Of a DNA stretch of 64,000 nucleotides, positions 22,327-32,212 are shown piece by piece (position 1 is the first letter of the stretch; each line of letters starts with the position of its first letter). Position numbers and translations under genes: made by a program. The notes under the pieces were generated by a model, which was not told where the DNA came from, did not search any database, and worked only from the letters and a program-made list of their open reading frames with translations. This DNA comes from Methylococcus sp. EFPC2 (GTDB lineage: Bacteria; Pseudomonadota; Gammaproteobacteria; Methylococcales; Methylococcaceae), in contig NZ_CP070491.1 in the NCBI RefSeq assembly GCF_016925495.1, positions 1,364,001-1,428,000 of the forward strand, given 5' to 3'.

Positions 22327-25300
22327 CTAGACGATTTTCGGCCGTTTCCGCCAGGCCTCGTCCAGTCGCTTCGCCGAAACCGGATAAGGTGTTTTCAATG
22401 ATTGGGCGAACAGGGAAACGCGGAATTCTTCCAACATCCAGCGGAAATCGTCGCGTTCGGGCGTACTTACGGATTTGCCTTGTTTGACCGAGGTCCAGTA
22501 ATTCGTATTATGCGGGGCCAATTCGGCGTACAGACGGGCATCGCGGTTGGCGTCCTGAAGGGCTTTGTCCAGCCGGAATTGCAGCGCCTTGAGATAGCGG
22601 GGAATTTCCTTCAATCTCGGATAGGGCGTGATTGCGACGAATCCGGCGTAGATCAAATGGCCGAGTTGGCTGCGCATGTCTTCGCCGGCCGGGCTGTTGA
22701 GGCCCTTGAGCTTGCGGTTCAGATCGGCATGCAGTATCAGTATGTCGTCCATCAGCCTGGCCGCGGTATTGCCCAGCCCGACGATATCTCCCCTGCCCTC
22801 GCTCAAACGCCGTTCGAACGCCTCACGCGTTCGGATGTCCGGCTGGTTGTCGAGATAGAGCGCTGCCATGAGCCGGTCGAGCAAGTCCTCGCGCAGATCG
22901 CGTCCCGGCTTGAGCTCGGGGTAGAGAAAAGAATGGGCCGCCAATTGCCGGTAAGCCAGTTCGGCCGGAGCGCCGAGCGGCAGGTTCTTGCGCAGGTATT
23001 TCAGCTCCTTGGCCATGGCCAGGCGGAACAATCGCACCAGGCCTTGCTCCTGGCTGGCGGCGGCCGCTTCCGGCGTGTCGAAGACCCGCAGGCCCACCGT
23101 TTCGCCTTCGTCGAACAGGGCCGGAAAGCCCTGGATGTCGGCGGACTGGTAGCGCTCTGGCAGCTCGCCGAATTGCCAGTCGCGGCAGCCGCTCATGGAC
23201 AGTTCCTCCTTGGCCAGCTCGGCGAAATTGCTCACCGCCGCCTGGGCATGGACCTGCTTGAGCTCGGACAAGGTGCGGGAGCGCGCCAGCACCACGCCGC
23301 TGTCATCCACCAGGGCGAAATTCATGCGCAGATGCAGGGGTATGCCCTCCTCGCTCCATTCGGCCTGCGGCACGGCGAAACCGACCATGCGGCGCAGGCT
23401 GGCGCTCATCTGCTCGGTCAGCTTGCCCTGCCGGTAATCCAGTTGCGGCAGTACCTTGTCGGCGAAATCCGGGGCCGGCACGAAATGCTTGCGGGTCTGC
23501 TTGGGCAGGTTCTTGATGAGCGCCACCAGCTTCTCCCGTAGCAGGCCCGGCACCAGCCATTGGAAAGGTTCGGGCTTAAGCTGGTTGAGCACGTGCAAGG
23601 GCACGATCACGGTGACGCCGTCGTCCTCATGGCCCGGTTCGAAGCGGTATTCCAGCCGCAGCTTGGTCCCGCCCATGTCCCAGACGTCGGGGAAATTCTG
23701 GTCATGCAAGGCCTCGTCTTCCTTGCGGGTGACGTCCTCGCGGGTCATGAACAGCAGCTGGGGATTTTTCTTCTCCGCCTGCTTGCGCCAGACCTCGAAG
23801 CTCACCCCGCTCACGACCTCCTGCGGGATGCGCTCGTCATAAAATCGATAAATCCATTCCTCGTCGGCGACCAGATCCACGCGCCGACCCTTCTGCTGGA
23901 GATACTCGGCTTCTTCCAGCAGGGTGCGGTTGTGCACGAAAAACGGCGCCTTGCTGTCGTATTCCATCAGAACCAGGGCATGGCGGATGAACAGATCGTG
24001 TGCCATGACGGGATCGATGTTTTCCAGCGGCACGCGCCGGCCGGCCAGCACGGTGAGGTTGAACAGGGTCAGGCGCTCGAGGATCGCCGCACGGCCGGCT
24101 TTCTTCTCCCAGTGAGGCTCGTAATGGTGGCGCTTGACGATGTGGGCGCAGCAGCGCTCTATCCATTCCGGCTCGATCTTGGCGACGGTGCGGGCATAGA
24201 CCTTGGTGGTTTCCACCTGCTCGGCCGACAGTATCCATTTGGGACGCGGTTTGAACAGCGCCGAGCCCGGCCAGATCTGGCACTTCACCCCGCGCGCGCC
24301 GAGATATTCCGAGCCTTCCTGCTTCAGGCTGACGTTGGTCAGCAAACCGGTCAGCAACGGACGGTGGATCTCGCCGTATTCCGAGTCGGCCTGGTTGAAG
24401 CGCAGGGTGAGCTCGCCCTTGGCGGTGAGCAGGATCTGCTGGTGGATGTCCTCCCATTCCCGCATGCGCAGATAGGACAGAAAGTTGCCCTGGCACCATT
24501 GCCGCAGCTTGCTGTTGGAAAGATGTTTCTTCTGTTCCTGGTAGGCCTTCCACAACTTGAGATAACTCAGGAAATCGGAATTCTCGTCCTTGAACGGCGC
24601 ATGTTTCTGATCCGCTGCCTGGGCCTTGTCCGACGGGCGCTCGCGCGGGTCCTGCAAGCTCAGGGCGGAAACGATGATGGCCACCTCGGTCAGGCTGTTC
24701 TCGTCCGATGCGGCCAGCAGGATGCGGCCCAGCCGAGGGTCGACCGGCAGCTTGGCCAATCGCTTGCCGATCTCGGTGAGCCGGCGCTTGTCGTCCATGG
24801 CGTTGAGCTCTTGCAGGGTGCGCAGGCCGTCGCGCACCATGCGCTCGTCGGGTGATTCGAGGAAGGGGAAGTCGGCCAGATCGCCCAGGCCCAGGGCCTT
24901 CATCTGCAGGATGACGGCGGCCAGGTTGGTGCGCAGGATTTCAGGATCCGTGAATTCCGGCCGGCGGTAGAAATCGGCTTCCGAATAAAGCCGGATGCAG
25001 ATGCCCGGCCCTATGCGGCCGCAACGCCCGGCGCGCTGGTTGGCGGAGGCCTGCGAGATGTTCTCGATGGGCAGGCGCTGCAGCTTGCTGCGGTGGCTGT
25101 AGCGGCTGATGCGGGCATGGCCGGCGTCGATCACCGCGCGTATGCCCGGCACGGTGAGCGAAGTTTCCGCGACGTTGGTGGCCAGCACGACGCGGCGCTT
25201 ACCGTGCGGCCGGAACACCCGGTCCTGCTCGGCCACGGACAATCGCGAATACAAGGGCAGGATCTCGCAATCCCCGGGATGATGCTTGCGCAGGGATTCG

Positions 25301-26223
25301 GCCGTCTCGCGGATGTCACGCTCGCCTATCAGGAAGATCAGGATGTCGCCCTTGGTATCGCGGTAGAGTTCATCGACCGCCGAGAGGATGCCGCGCTGCA
25401 ACTCGTCGCCGGTCTCGTCTTCGGCGTCGGCCTCGACCAACATCGGCCGGTAGCGGATTTCCACCGGATAGGTGCGGCCCGAGACGTTGATGATGGGCGC
25501 GTCGCCGAAATGGCGCGAGAAGCGCTCGGGGTCTATGGTGGCCGAGGTGACGATGAGCTTGAAGTCCGGCCGGCGCGGCAGCAGCCATTTCATGTAGCCC
25601 AGCAGGAAATCGATGTTGAGGCTGCGCTCGTGCGCCTCGTCGATGATCAGCGTGTCGTACTGGTCCAGAAAGCGGTCGTTTTGCGTCTCCGCCAGCAGGA
25701 TGCCGTCGGTCATCAGCTTGATCAGGCTGTCCGGGCTGGTGTGGTCGTGGAAACGGACCTTGTAGCCCACCGCCTTGCCGATCTCCTGGCGCAATTCCTC
25801 GGCGATGCGTGCCGCCACGCTGCGCGCGGCGATGCGGCGCGGCTGGGTGTGGCCGATGTAGCCCGTCACGCCACGACCCGCTTCCAGGCAGATCTTCGGC
25901 AGCTGGGTGGTCTTGCCCGAGCCGGTCTCGCCGCAGACGATGACCACCTGATTGTTCAGGATGGCTTCGAGGATCTCGTCTTTCTTGCCGGAGACCGGCA
26001 AGTCCGGCGGGTAATCCAGCGCCGGCACGCTGGCCGCGCGGGCCTTGCGGGCGGCGGCGGATTCGGCGAGGCGGCTTTGCAGTTCGGCCAGTTGCGCCGC
26101 GATGTCCTTGCCGGACTTGAGATCGTTGCGCAGGCGGTCGATCGTGCGCCGGCAGCGGTGCTGGTCTTTGCGCAGGCAGGCCCCAAGTTGTTCTTCGAAC
26201 GCCGTCAGATCGGCAACTTTCAT
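22327..26223 (-). CDS. hrpA: ATP-dependent RNA helicase HrpA (DEAH box)
   Basis: At about 1298 residues it has the usual HrpA length. The helicase core has Walker A GETGSGKTTQLPK near residue 98, the DEAH box IIDEAHERS near 195, motif III TSAT near 227 and motif VI NQRAGRCGR near 398. The OB-fold region and the long C-terminal DUF3418 domain follow. HrpA acts on ribosome collisions and mRNA in the cytoplasm. Start choice is uncertain: ATG 26223 lacks a clear purine-rich site, and GTG at 26268 is an alternative overlapping the upstream permease gene. Confidence 0.95.
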   Translation of the reverse strand: MKVADLTAFEEQLGACLRKDQHRCRRTIDRLRNDLKSGKDIAAQLAELQSRLAESAAARKARAASVPALDYPPDLPVSGKKDEILEAILNNQVVIVCGETGSGKTTQLPKICLEAGRGVTGYIGHTQPRRIAARSVAARIAEELRQEIGKAVGYKVRFHDHTSPDSLIKLMTDGILLAETQNDRFLDQYDTLIIDEAHERSLNIDFLLGYMKWLLPRRPDFKLIVTSATIDPERFSRHFGDAPIINVSGRTYPVEIRYRPMLVEADAEDETGDELQRGILSAVDELYRDTKGDILIFLIGERDIRETAESLRKHHPGDCEILPLYSRLSVAEQDRVFRPHGKRRVVLATNVAETSLTVPGIRAVIDAGHARISRYSHRSKLQRLPIENISQASANQRAGRCGRIGPGICIRLYSEADFYRRPEFTDPEILRTNLAAVILQMKALGLGDLADFPFLESPDERMVRDGLRTLQELNAMDDKRRLTEIGKRLAKLPVDPRLGRILLAASDENSLTEVAIIVSALSLQDPRERPSDKAQAADQKHAPFKDENSDFLSYLKLWKAYQEQKKHLSNSKLRQWCQGNFLSYLRMREWEDIHQQILLTAKGELTLRFNQADSEYGEIHRPLLTGLLTNVSLKQEGSEYLGARGVKCQIWPGSALFKPRPKWILSAEQVETTKVYARTVAKIEPEWIERCCAHIVKRHHYEPHWEKKAGRAAILERLTLFNLTVLAGRRVPLENIDPVMAHDLFIRHALVLMEYDSKAPFFVHNRTLLEEAEYLQQKGRRVDLVADEEWIYRFYDERIPQEVVSGVSFEVWRKQAEKKNPQLLFMTREDVTRKEDEALHDQNFPDVWDMGGTKLRLEYRFEPGHEDDGVTVIVPLHVLNQLKPEPFQWLVPGLLREKLVALIKNLPKQTRKHFVPAPDFADKVLPQLDYRQGKLTEQMSASLRRMVGFAVPQAEWSEEGIPLHLRMNFALVDDSGVVLARSRTLSELKQVHAQAAVSNFAELAKEELSMSGCRDWQFGELPERYQSADIQGFPALFDEGETVGLRVFDTPEAAAASQEQGLVRLFRLAMAKELKYLRKNLPLGAPAELAYRQLAAHSFLYPELKPGRDLREDLLDRLMAALYLDNQPDIRTREAFERRLSEGRGDIVGLGNTAARLMDDILILHADLNRKLKGLNSPAGEDMRSQLGHLIYAGFVAITPYPRLKEIPRYLKALQFRLDKALQDANRDARLYAELAPHNTNYWTSVKQGKSVSTPERDDFRWMLEEFRVSLFAQSLKTPYPVSAKRLDEAWRKRPKIV

Positions 26224-26249
26224 CGATGTCACGGAGGAGTTCCCGGGGG

Positions 26250-27017
26250 TTATTCCAATAAACGGCACTTTAATCGCCAGATGGCCAAGCAGGCGGAAAC
26301 GACGGCGAACCCCGCCGGCACCAGTAGATGCGGCAGCAAATCCCAGTCCCAGAGACCGGCGACCAGCGGGCGGATGATTTCCACCACATGGTGCAGGGGG
26401 AGCAGGCCGACGCCGATACGGACCGGTTCGGGCAAAGCTTCCAGGGGGAAAAACACGCCACTCAGCAGCACCATGGGCGTGATCAGCAGGGTGATGTAAT
26501 AGACGAAGAAGTCGTAGCTACGGGCGTACGACGTCACCAGCAGGGCCATGCTGCCGAAACACAGGCCGGTGAGGAAAGCCACGGGTATCACCCAGAGGGC
26601 GGTCCAACTGGCGGTGAGGCCGAATGCGGTCGCCACCAGCAGGATCAAACTGGCGCTGATGACACTCTTGGTACCCAGCCAGACCACTTCACCCAGAACC
26701 ACGTCGACGATGCTCAGGGGCGCGGCCAGCATGCCGTCCCAGGTGCGCAGGACGGTCATCCGTGTATAGGCCATGTACAGGCCTTCGAAGGTGGCGGCGT
26801 TCATGGAACTGGTCGACAGGATGCCGGCGGTGAGGAAGCCGATGTAGGACACGCCCTCGATCTCGCCGATGAAGTGGCCCAGGCCGTAGCCCAGTGCCAG
26901 CAGATAGAACAGCGGTTCGGCGAATCCTCCCAGCAGGGCGGTCTTGGCGGATTTACGCCAGACCAGGGCATTGCGCCGCCACACGGCGGACCAGCGGAAG
27001 AAGCGGGAATCAGCCAT
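26250..27017 (-). CDS. ABC-2 type exporter permease, NodJ-like
   Basis: This 255-residue integral membrane protein has six hydrophobic helices and the ABC-2 signature region near residues 165-200 (YYITLLITPMVLLSGVFFPLEALPEPV). The N-terminus (WRRNALVWRKSAKTALLGGFAEPLFYLLALGYGLG) is very like NodJ-family permeases. It overlaps the ATPase gene by eight bases (27010-27017) and runs into hrpA without an intergenic gap. The substrate is unknown; NodIJ relatives export lipo-oligosaccharides, but the wider family exports other lipids. Confidence 0.88.
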   Translation of the reverse strand: MADSRFFRWSAVWRRNALVWRKSAKTALLGGFAEPLFYLLALGYGLGHFIGEIEGVSYIGFLTAGILSTSSMNAATFEGLYMAYTRMTVLRTWDGMLAAPLSIVDVVLGEVVWLGTKSVISASLILLVATAFGLTASWTALWVIPVAFLTGLCFGSMALLVTSYARSYDFFVYYITLLITPMVLLSGVFFPLEALPEPVRIGVGLLPLHHVVEIIRPLVAGLWDWDLLPHLLVPAGFAVVSACLAIWRLKCRLLE

Positions 27018-27939
27018 CGCGCAATTCCCGGCCGGTCAGTTTCAGGAACACGTCTTCCAGGTTGGCGGGCCGATAGGCGTAGCGCAGATCCGGCCAGCCG
27101 TCGAGGGAGTTGACCAGGGTCGAAAGGTCGGCTCCGTAGTAAAACCAGCTCTCGCCGACCTGCTCGTAGCGTATCGGCCGGTCCAACGGATTGGCGGCCT
27201 GCCAAGCGCCCACGCCGGGGCCGTGCATTTCCAGCACATGGGGCTCGATGTTGGCGCGGATCAGCTCCTGAGGCGTCCGGTCGGCGAGGATACGGCCTCT
27301 ATCCATCAGAATGATGCGGCCGCACAGGCGCTCGGCCTCGTCCATGTAATGGGTGGTCAGGATCAGGGTCAGTCCGTCCTTCTGCAACTGGCGCAGCAAC
27401 TGCCAGATGTTCTGGCGGATTTGCGGATCCAGCCCGGTGGTCGGTTCGTCCAGGATGAGCAGTTCGGGGCGGTTGATCAGCGCGCGGGCGATGGACAAAC
27501 GTCGGCGCATCCCGCCGGAAAGTTGGTTGATCAGGGCATCGCCCTTCTCCTCCAGCGCGGCGAAGCTCAGCAGCTCGGGGATGCGGCGTTCGATCTCGGC
27601 GGACCTCAGACCGAAATAGCGGCCATAAACCCTGAGGTTTTCGACGACGGTGAAGTCCGGATCAAGGTTGTCGGCCTGCGGAACGACGCCGATGCGCGCA
27701 CGCATGGCGCGCGCCTGACGGGGTACGTCGTAGCCCAGCACTTCGAGCTTGCCCGAACTGGCCGGCGTGCTGCCGACGAGCATGCGCAGGGTCGTGGTCT
27801 TGCCGGCGCCGTTGGGCCCCAATATGCCGCAGAACTCGCCACTCTGGATGGCAAAACTAATATCGTCGACCACGCGCTGCCGGCCGTATTGTTTGCGCAG
27901 ATGTTCGGCCTGGACGATGACGGGTAGGGAACTGGACAC
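27010..27939 (-). CDS. ABC exporter ATP-binding protein, NodI-like
   Basis: This 309-residue ATPase has Walker A GPNGAGKTTTLRML near residue 41, a Q-loop in VVPQADNLDPDFTVVENLRVYGRYFGL, signature LSGGMRRRLSIARAL near 142, Walker B LLILDEPTTGLDP and an H-loop TTHYMDEAE. Its length and C-terminal domain match NodI. It forms the exporter with the overlapping permease gene. Confidence 0.9.
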   Translation of the reverse strand: MSSSLPVIVQAEHLRKQYGRQRVVDDISFAIQSGEFCGILGPNGAGKTTTLRMLVGSTPASSGKLEVLGYDVPRQARAMRARIGVVPQADNLDPDFTVVENLRVYGRYFGLRSAEIERRIPELLSFAALEEKGDALINQLSGGMRRRLSIARALINRPELLILDEPTTGLDPQIRQNIWQLLRQLQKDGLTLILTTHYMDEAERLCGRIILMDRGRILADRTPQELIRANIEPHVLEMHGPGVGAWQAANPLDRPIRYEQVGESWFYYGADLSTLVNSLDGWPDLRYAYRPANLEDVFLKLTGRELRDG

Positions 27940-28024
27940 GCGTTGGGAGTAATAGTCCGGACGGGAGAGTGTCCGCCTTGTTTGAAGTAAGATCGCGCTT
28001 AGGACCGCTGTGGCAGTCCCCGGA

Positions 28025-28693
28025 TCAGGAAGCCGAATCCGGGCCTCTGAGCAGTTTGGTATCGGGGGCCGCTTGCAGACTCCTGACGCGCAGGGTGTTT
28101 CTCCACCAGTAGCCGCCGAGGAACAGGCCTACCGTCCCGCTGGAGGCGATGCTGAGATAGAGCAACTGCTTGAGCCGCATCAGCTCGTCCAGCATCTGAT
28201 CGTAACGGGCCGTGGGCGGCGAGCCGGGCACGGGTTGCAGCCGGGGGTGGTCGAGCCGTGCCGGATCGATGATATTCCCGCCCTTACCCGCCGCATAGGT
28301 CTCCAGCAGCTTCACTTCGCTTTTCAGGGCTTCGATGCCGCGTATTTCCTGCTCGCCCACCTTGCCTTCGGCCACGTTTCTTTCCAGCGTACGCAGACGA
28401 TCTTCCACCGAATCGGCGATGAAAACCGACATTTTTTCCTCCAGCGCGGCAATTTGCCGGCTGTATTGGCCGATTCTGGCGCCGTCACCCTGCTCCAGTT
28501 TCGCGGTCGTCCGATCGAAAAACTGGTGAGTATGCAGAAAGAGGTAGACGGATAAAACGAGCAGTGCGACGAAAAAAAACAATGCAAGCGCGCGGCCACG
28601 ACGACGCGGTGCGGCGACGTAAGGGTCGCCGAGTATCGCGCCGCGCCGTGCCAGTTCCAGCGCGGCCGGAATATCGTCGTGTTTATGCTGCAT
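28025..28693 (-). CDS. Predicted membrane protein with periplasmic coiled coil
   Basis: This 222-residue protein has a cytoplasmic N-terminus (residues 1-33, basic at 29-34), a transmembrane helix at 35-52 (ALALFFFVALLVLSVYLFL), a Glu/Lys/Leu-rich coiled-coil region to about 135, a Pro-rich stretch (LQPVPGSPPTARYD) and a second helix at about 175-193 (LLYLSIASSGTVGLFLGGY). I do not recognise a family. It lies between pdxJ and the NodIJ-like genes on the same strand. Confidence 0.7.
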   Translation of the reverse strand: MQHKHDDIPAALELARRGAILGDPYVAAPRRRGRALALFFFVALLVLSVYLFLHTHQFFDRTTAKLEQGDGARIGQYSRQIAALEEKMSVFIADSVEDRLRTLERNVAEGKVGEQEIRGIEALKSEVKLLETYAAGKGGNIIDPARLDHPRLQPVPGSPPTARYDQMLDELMRLKQLLYLSIASSGTVGLFLGGYWWRNTLRVRSLQAAPDTKLLRGPDSAS

Positions 28694-28768
28694 GCTTGGG
28701 TTAATCGGACCTAAGAGCGACGGCCGCTCGCTGAGACCGGCCGACTATGACAGAAGCCCGCCGGAGGG

Positions 28769-29515
28769 TCAAACCAGGTTCCTGGCGCGCAACATGATGG
28801 CCTTCAGGTCGGCAACCGCGCGTTCGAGCCCGGTGAACAGAGCCCGCCCGACGATGGCATGGCCGATGTTGAGTTCACACACCTGCGGGATGAGGGCGAT
28901 GGCTTCGACGTTGTGGTAGTGCAGGCCGTGGCCGGCGTTGACGGTCAAGCCGAGCGTTTCCGCCTGCTCGGCGGCCGCCTGCAGGCGCGCCAGTTCGCCG
29001 GCGATGGCGTCGGGAGTGGCCGCATCGGAGTAATGGCCGGTATGCAGTTCGATCACCGGCGCACCGGTTCTGCCGGCGGCTTCGATCTGGGCCGGCTCGG
29101 CGTCGATGAACAGGGACACTTCCACACCGGCCTCGCCCAGCCGCTGGCTGGCCGCCCGTATGCGCTCGAAATTGCCTACCACGTCCAGACCGCCTTCCGT
29201 GGTCAATTCCTCGCGCCGCTCGGGCACCAGGCAGCAGGCATGCGGGTGCACCCGGCAGGCGATGCCCACCATTTCATCGGTCACGGCCATTTCCAGGTTC
29301 AAACGGGTGTTGATCATCGTCTTGAGCAGTTCGATGTCGCGGTCCTGGATATGCCGCCGGTCCTCGCGCAAATGCGCGGTGATGCCGTCCGCCCCGCCTT
29401 GTTCCGCCAACAAGGCGGCCTGTATGACTTCGGGATAGCGGGTGCCGCGCGCCTGCCGGATGGTGGCGATGTGATCGATATTGACGCCCAGCATGATGGG
29501 GTGTGACGCTTTCAT
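28769..29515 (-). CDS. pdxJ: Pyridoxine 5'-phosphate synthase
   Basis: This 248-residue TIM barrel condenses 1-deoxyxylulose 5-phosphate with aminoacetone phosphate to form vitamin B6 phosphate. Signature stretches are [36 protein letters not shown], the catalytic Glu in [30 protein letters not shown], and [11 protein letters not shown] plus [13 protein letters not shown] near the end. It directly follows recO with a six-base gap and ends the long minus-strand series. Confidence 0.96.
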   Translation of the reverse strand: MKASHPIMLGVNIDHIATIRQARGTRYPEVIQAALLAEQGGADGITAHLREDRRHIQDRDIELLKTMINTRLNLEMAVTDEMVGIACRVHPHACCLVPERREELTTEGGLDVVGNFERIRAASQRLGEAGVEVSLFIDAEPAQIEAAGRTGAPVIELHTGHYSDAATPDAIAGELARLQAAAEQAETLGLTVNAGHGLHYHNVEAIALIPQVCELNIGHAIVGRALFTGLERAVADLKAIMLRARNLV

Positions 29516-29521
29516 TCGGTT

Positions 29522-30235
29522 TCAGGTCGTGGGAGTGAATTTGAACAACTCGCGGCTCTTCAGAGGACGTCCGCCGAGGTGGTGATTGATGATGCTCCGC
29601 ATCAGCCGCTTGGCCTCGCCAAGCCTGTCCGCGCCGCTCAGGCCGCCCATCCGCAGGGCTATCAAGGTACCCCCGCTGACGCTCCCCGACTCGTGGACGG
29701 TCCGTCTGACGCCGACTTCCGCCTGATAAGCATAGCGGGCGCCCGGATCGACAGGCTGTCCGTCATAGGCATCGTGCAACAAATCGGGGCCGTAGCCGAG
29801 CTCATCCAGCAAGGCCAGTTCGAAGCTCCGCAACGAGGGCTCCAAACCCTGCGGGTTCTGCAAGCGCTCCATGATCTGCTCGTAGAGGTGGAAGATGCCG
29901 GGATGGGCATCGTGGCTGGGCAGTAGTCGCAACACCAGTTCGTTAACGTAAAAACCGCAGAAGAGCGCCTTGCCGCTCACGGAGTACACCGCTCCCCGAC
30001 TCTCGACGTTGGTCAGGGCCGGCAGGCTGGAGCGGCCCGCCCAGGATACCGACAGCGGATGAAAGGGCCGCAGCAACGCGCCCTGCAGACCGCGCCCGCG
30101 CAGCACGCCCTTGCCGACCAGGCTGATCAGGCCATGGTCGCGCGTCAGGAGGTCTAGCAGCAGGCTGGTTTCTCGGTAGGGCCTGCGATGCAACAAAAAC
30201 GCATCCTGCAGTGACACGCGCGCCGCCTGCGTCAT
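29522..30235 (-). CDS. recO: DNA repair protein RecO
   Basis: This 237-residue protein has the RecO OB fold at its start (DAFLLHRRPYRETSLLLDLLTRDHGLISLVGKGV) and the helical domain after it (GFYVNELVLRLLPSHDAHPGIFHLYEQIM, then LLDELGYGPDL). It loads RecA onto SSB-coated gaps together with RecR, which lies at 55076 in this window. It follows era with a 15-base gap. Confidence 0.94.
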   Translation of the reverse strand: MTQAARVSLQDAFLLHRRPYRETSLLLDLLTRDHGLISLVGKGVLRGRGLQGALLRPFHPLSVSWAGRSSLPALTNVESRGAVYSVSGKALFCGFYVNELVLRLLPSHDAHPGIFHLYEQIMERLQNPQGLEPSLRSFELALLDELGYGPDLLHDAYDGQPVDPGARYAYQAEVGVRRTVHESGSVSGGTLIALRMGGLSGADRLGEAKRLMRSIINHHLGGRPLKSRELFKFTPTT

Positions 30236-30250
30236 GTCATGTACGCGCGC

Positions 30251-31132
30251 TTAGTCCCTGTAGCCCAGACTTTGCAGGGCCTTCTCGTTGTCCGACCAGC
30301 TGTCCTTGACCTTGACCCAGAGGTTCAGATAGACCTTCTTCTCCAGCATTTTTTCCAGGTCGGATCGCGCCCGCTGGCCGACCTTCTTGAGTCCCTCGCC
30401 CTGGCGGCCGATCACGATCACTTTCTGCCCTTCCCGCTCAACCCAAATGACGGCATGGATGCGCACCAGGCCGCCTTCCAGCTTGTACTGCTCGATTTCC
30501 ACCGCCAAGGCATGGGGCACTTCCTGACCCAGGCTGCGTATCAGTTTCTCGCGGATGATCTCGGCGGCCAGGAAACGTTCGGAACGGTCGGTTATCTGGT
30601 CGTCGGGATAAAAGGCCTCGCCCTCGGGCAGGAGTTCCACGATCCGTTCTTCGAGTCGGTCGAGATTGACACCGCGCAAGGCCGAGACCGGAACGATCTC
30701 GGCGAATGAAAAGCGTCCGGCCATTTCCTCCAGAAAAGGCAGCAGCTTCGCCTTGTCCTCGCATTGGTCGATCTTATTGATCGCCAGGATCACCGGGCAT
30801 TGCGCGGACTTGAGCTTGTCCAGGACCAGGTCGTTTTCTTCCTGCCAGCTCCATTGATCCAGCACCCAGACCACAACGTCCACACCCAGCAGCACGCTGC
30901 TGGCGGTGCGGTTCATGTAGCGGTTCATCGCCCGCTTCTCACTGGCGTGCAGTCCTGGCGTGTCGACATAGATGATCTGCGCCCGCTCGTCGGTCTTGAT
31001 ACCGAGTATGCTGTGCCGCGTGGTCTGCGGACGTCTTGATGTAATGCTGATCTTCTGGCCGATCAGGTGATTGAGCAGGGTCGACTTGCCCGCATTGGGA
31101 CGCCCGACGAGGGCCACATGGCCGATTTTCAT
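30251..31132 (-). CDS. era: GTPase Era
   Basis: This 293-residue GTPase matures the 3' end of 16S rRNA in the small subunit. G1 is GRPNAGKSTLLN near residue 10, G3 DTPGL near 59, and G4 NKID near 121. The C-terminal KH domain carries VIVIGRQGEGLKKVGQRAR. The start at 31132 overlaps the rnc stop by four bases. The frame is open upstream to 31423, but that is antisense to the rnc coding logic and is not used. Confidence 0.96.
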   Translation of the reverse strand: MKIGHVALVGRPNAGKSTLLNHLIGQKISITSRRPQTTRHSILGIKTDERAQIIYVDTPGLHASEKRAMNRYMNRTASSVLLGVDVVVWVLDQWSWQEENDLVLDKLKSAQCPVILAINKIDQCEDKAKLLPFLEEMAGRFSFAEIVPVSALRGVNLDRLEERIVELLPEGEAFYPDDQITDRSERFLAAEIIREKLIRSLGQEVPHALAVEIEQYKLEGGLVRIHAVIWVEREGQKVIVIGRQGEGLKKVGQRARSDLEKMLEKKVYLNLWVKVKDSWSDNEKALQSLGYRD

Positions 31133-31821
31133 GGTTTTATGCCCTGGGATTCGGAGAGCCTGACCAGCATGCGCTCCGCGGCATGCTGTTCGGCTTTCTT
31201 GCGCGAGCCGCCTTCGCCCCGGGCCGCATCCGGTATCAGCACAACGCGGCATTCCACCTGGAAATGTTGATCGTGCGGCAAACCGGATTGGGTCAGCAGG
31301 GTGTATAGCGGAAGTTCCAAGCCCCGCGATTGCATGAGTTCCTGCAGGCGGGTCTTGGGGTCTTTTTTCCAGTCGCTGAGCGACAACTGACTCACAGGAG
31401 CGGAAAACAGCTCCAATATCCATGCCTTGCAGGCGTCGATGCCTTGATCTTTCAGGAGCGCCCCCATGATGGCCTCCAGCGCGTCGGAGAGTATGGAGTC
31501 GCGCCGGTAGCCTCCGCTCTTGAGTTCGCCGGGTCCCAGAATCAGGTAGTCGCCGAGTTCGAGCTGGCGGGCCAAACCGGCCAGGGCGCTCTGATTCACC
31601 AGGGTCGCCCGCAGACGACTCAGCACGCCTTCGTCGGCGTCGGGGAATTTTTCGAACAGACGCTCGGCGATGACGAAGCCGAGCACCGAGTCGCCGAGGA
31701 ACTCCAATCGCTCATTGTTTTGGTGTTCGGCACTACGATGGGTGAGTGCTTGCTGCAGCAGTTTGGGGTTGTTGAACGACAAACCCAGCTTACGGGCCAG
31801 TAGGGCGTGACTCTTAATCAA
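31129..31821 (-). CDS. rnc: Ribonuclease III
   Basis: This 230-residue double-strand-specific endonuclease has its signature NERLEFLGDSVLGF near residue 36 with the catalytic acids Glu and Asp. The second acidic site is ILSDALEAIMGAL near 109. A C-terminal double-stranded RNA-binding domain includes GSRKKAEQHAAERML. It processes rRNA precursors. The start overlaps the end of the DUF4845 gene by four bases. Confidence 0.96.
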   Translation of the reverse strand: MIKSHALLARKLGLSFNNPKLLQQALTHRSAEHQNNERLEFLGDSVLGFVIAERLFEKFPDADEGVLSRLRATLVNQSALAGLARQLELGDYLILGPGELKSGGYRRDSILSDALEAIMGALLKDQGIDACKAWILELFSAPVSQLSLSDWKKDPKTRLQELMQSRGLELPLYTLLTQSGLPHDQHFQVECRVVLIPDAARGEGGSRKKAEQHAAERMLVRLSESQGIKP

Positions 31822-32195
31822 TTCGACGGTACCTCGATGACATCGTCGAAATAGACCAACGCGTCCACGTTGCCCAGGATGGGCGTGGTGACTTCATAGG
31901 CGATCTGAATTTTGACCTTGCCGGGTTGGCGGGTGTAAACCACGTCCTTGGCCGTAACCGCGTTGACCATATTGATTTCCCAGCGCCGCTCCAACAACCT
32001 CAGCACATCGTTCTTGCTTTTGGCGCCGATATCGGGCTCTTTCTTGAGCGACTCCAGGGACGACGAGATCTTGAAATGCTCAAGGTAAATGGGGACCAGC
32101 TTGAGCGTCAGCAGGGCGAAAAAGCCGATCAGCAAAAACATCAGCAAAAAGCCGATCAGGGTCATGCCGGATTGCCGGCCGGGCTGGCTATACAT
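31818..32195 (-). CDS. DUF4845 membrane-anchored protein
   Basis: This 125-residue protein has one N-terminal membrane helix (GMTLIGFLLMFLLIGFFALLTLKLVPI, residues 10-36) preceded by a pilin-like SGMTLIG, and a periplasmic domain ending YFDDVIEV. DUF4845 proteins regularly sit between lepB and rnc in gammaproteobacteria; their role is unknown. ATG 32195 is preferred to the GTG at 32198, with GGGGGA upstream of both. Confidence 0.88.
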   Translation of the reverse strand: MYSQPGRQSGMTLIGFLLMFLLIGFFALLTLKLVPIYLEHFKISSSLESLKKEPDIGAKSKNDVLRLLERRWEINMVNAVTAKDVVYTRQPGKVKIQIAYEVTTPILGNVDALVYFDDVIEVPSN

Positions 32196-32212
32196 CACTC
32201 GTCCCCCTTGGT

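Noticed and set aside
22402-26499. Three long plus-strand frames antisense to hrpA
   Set aside because: HrpA is fully supported by its motifs; the antisense products are rich in Gly, Gln, Val and His with no domain, as expected for shadows.
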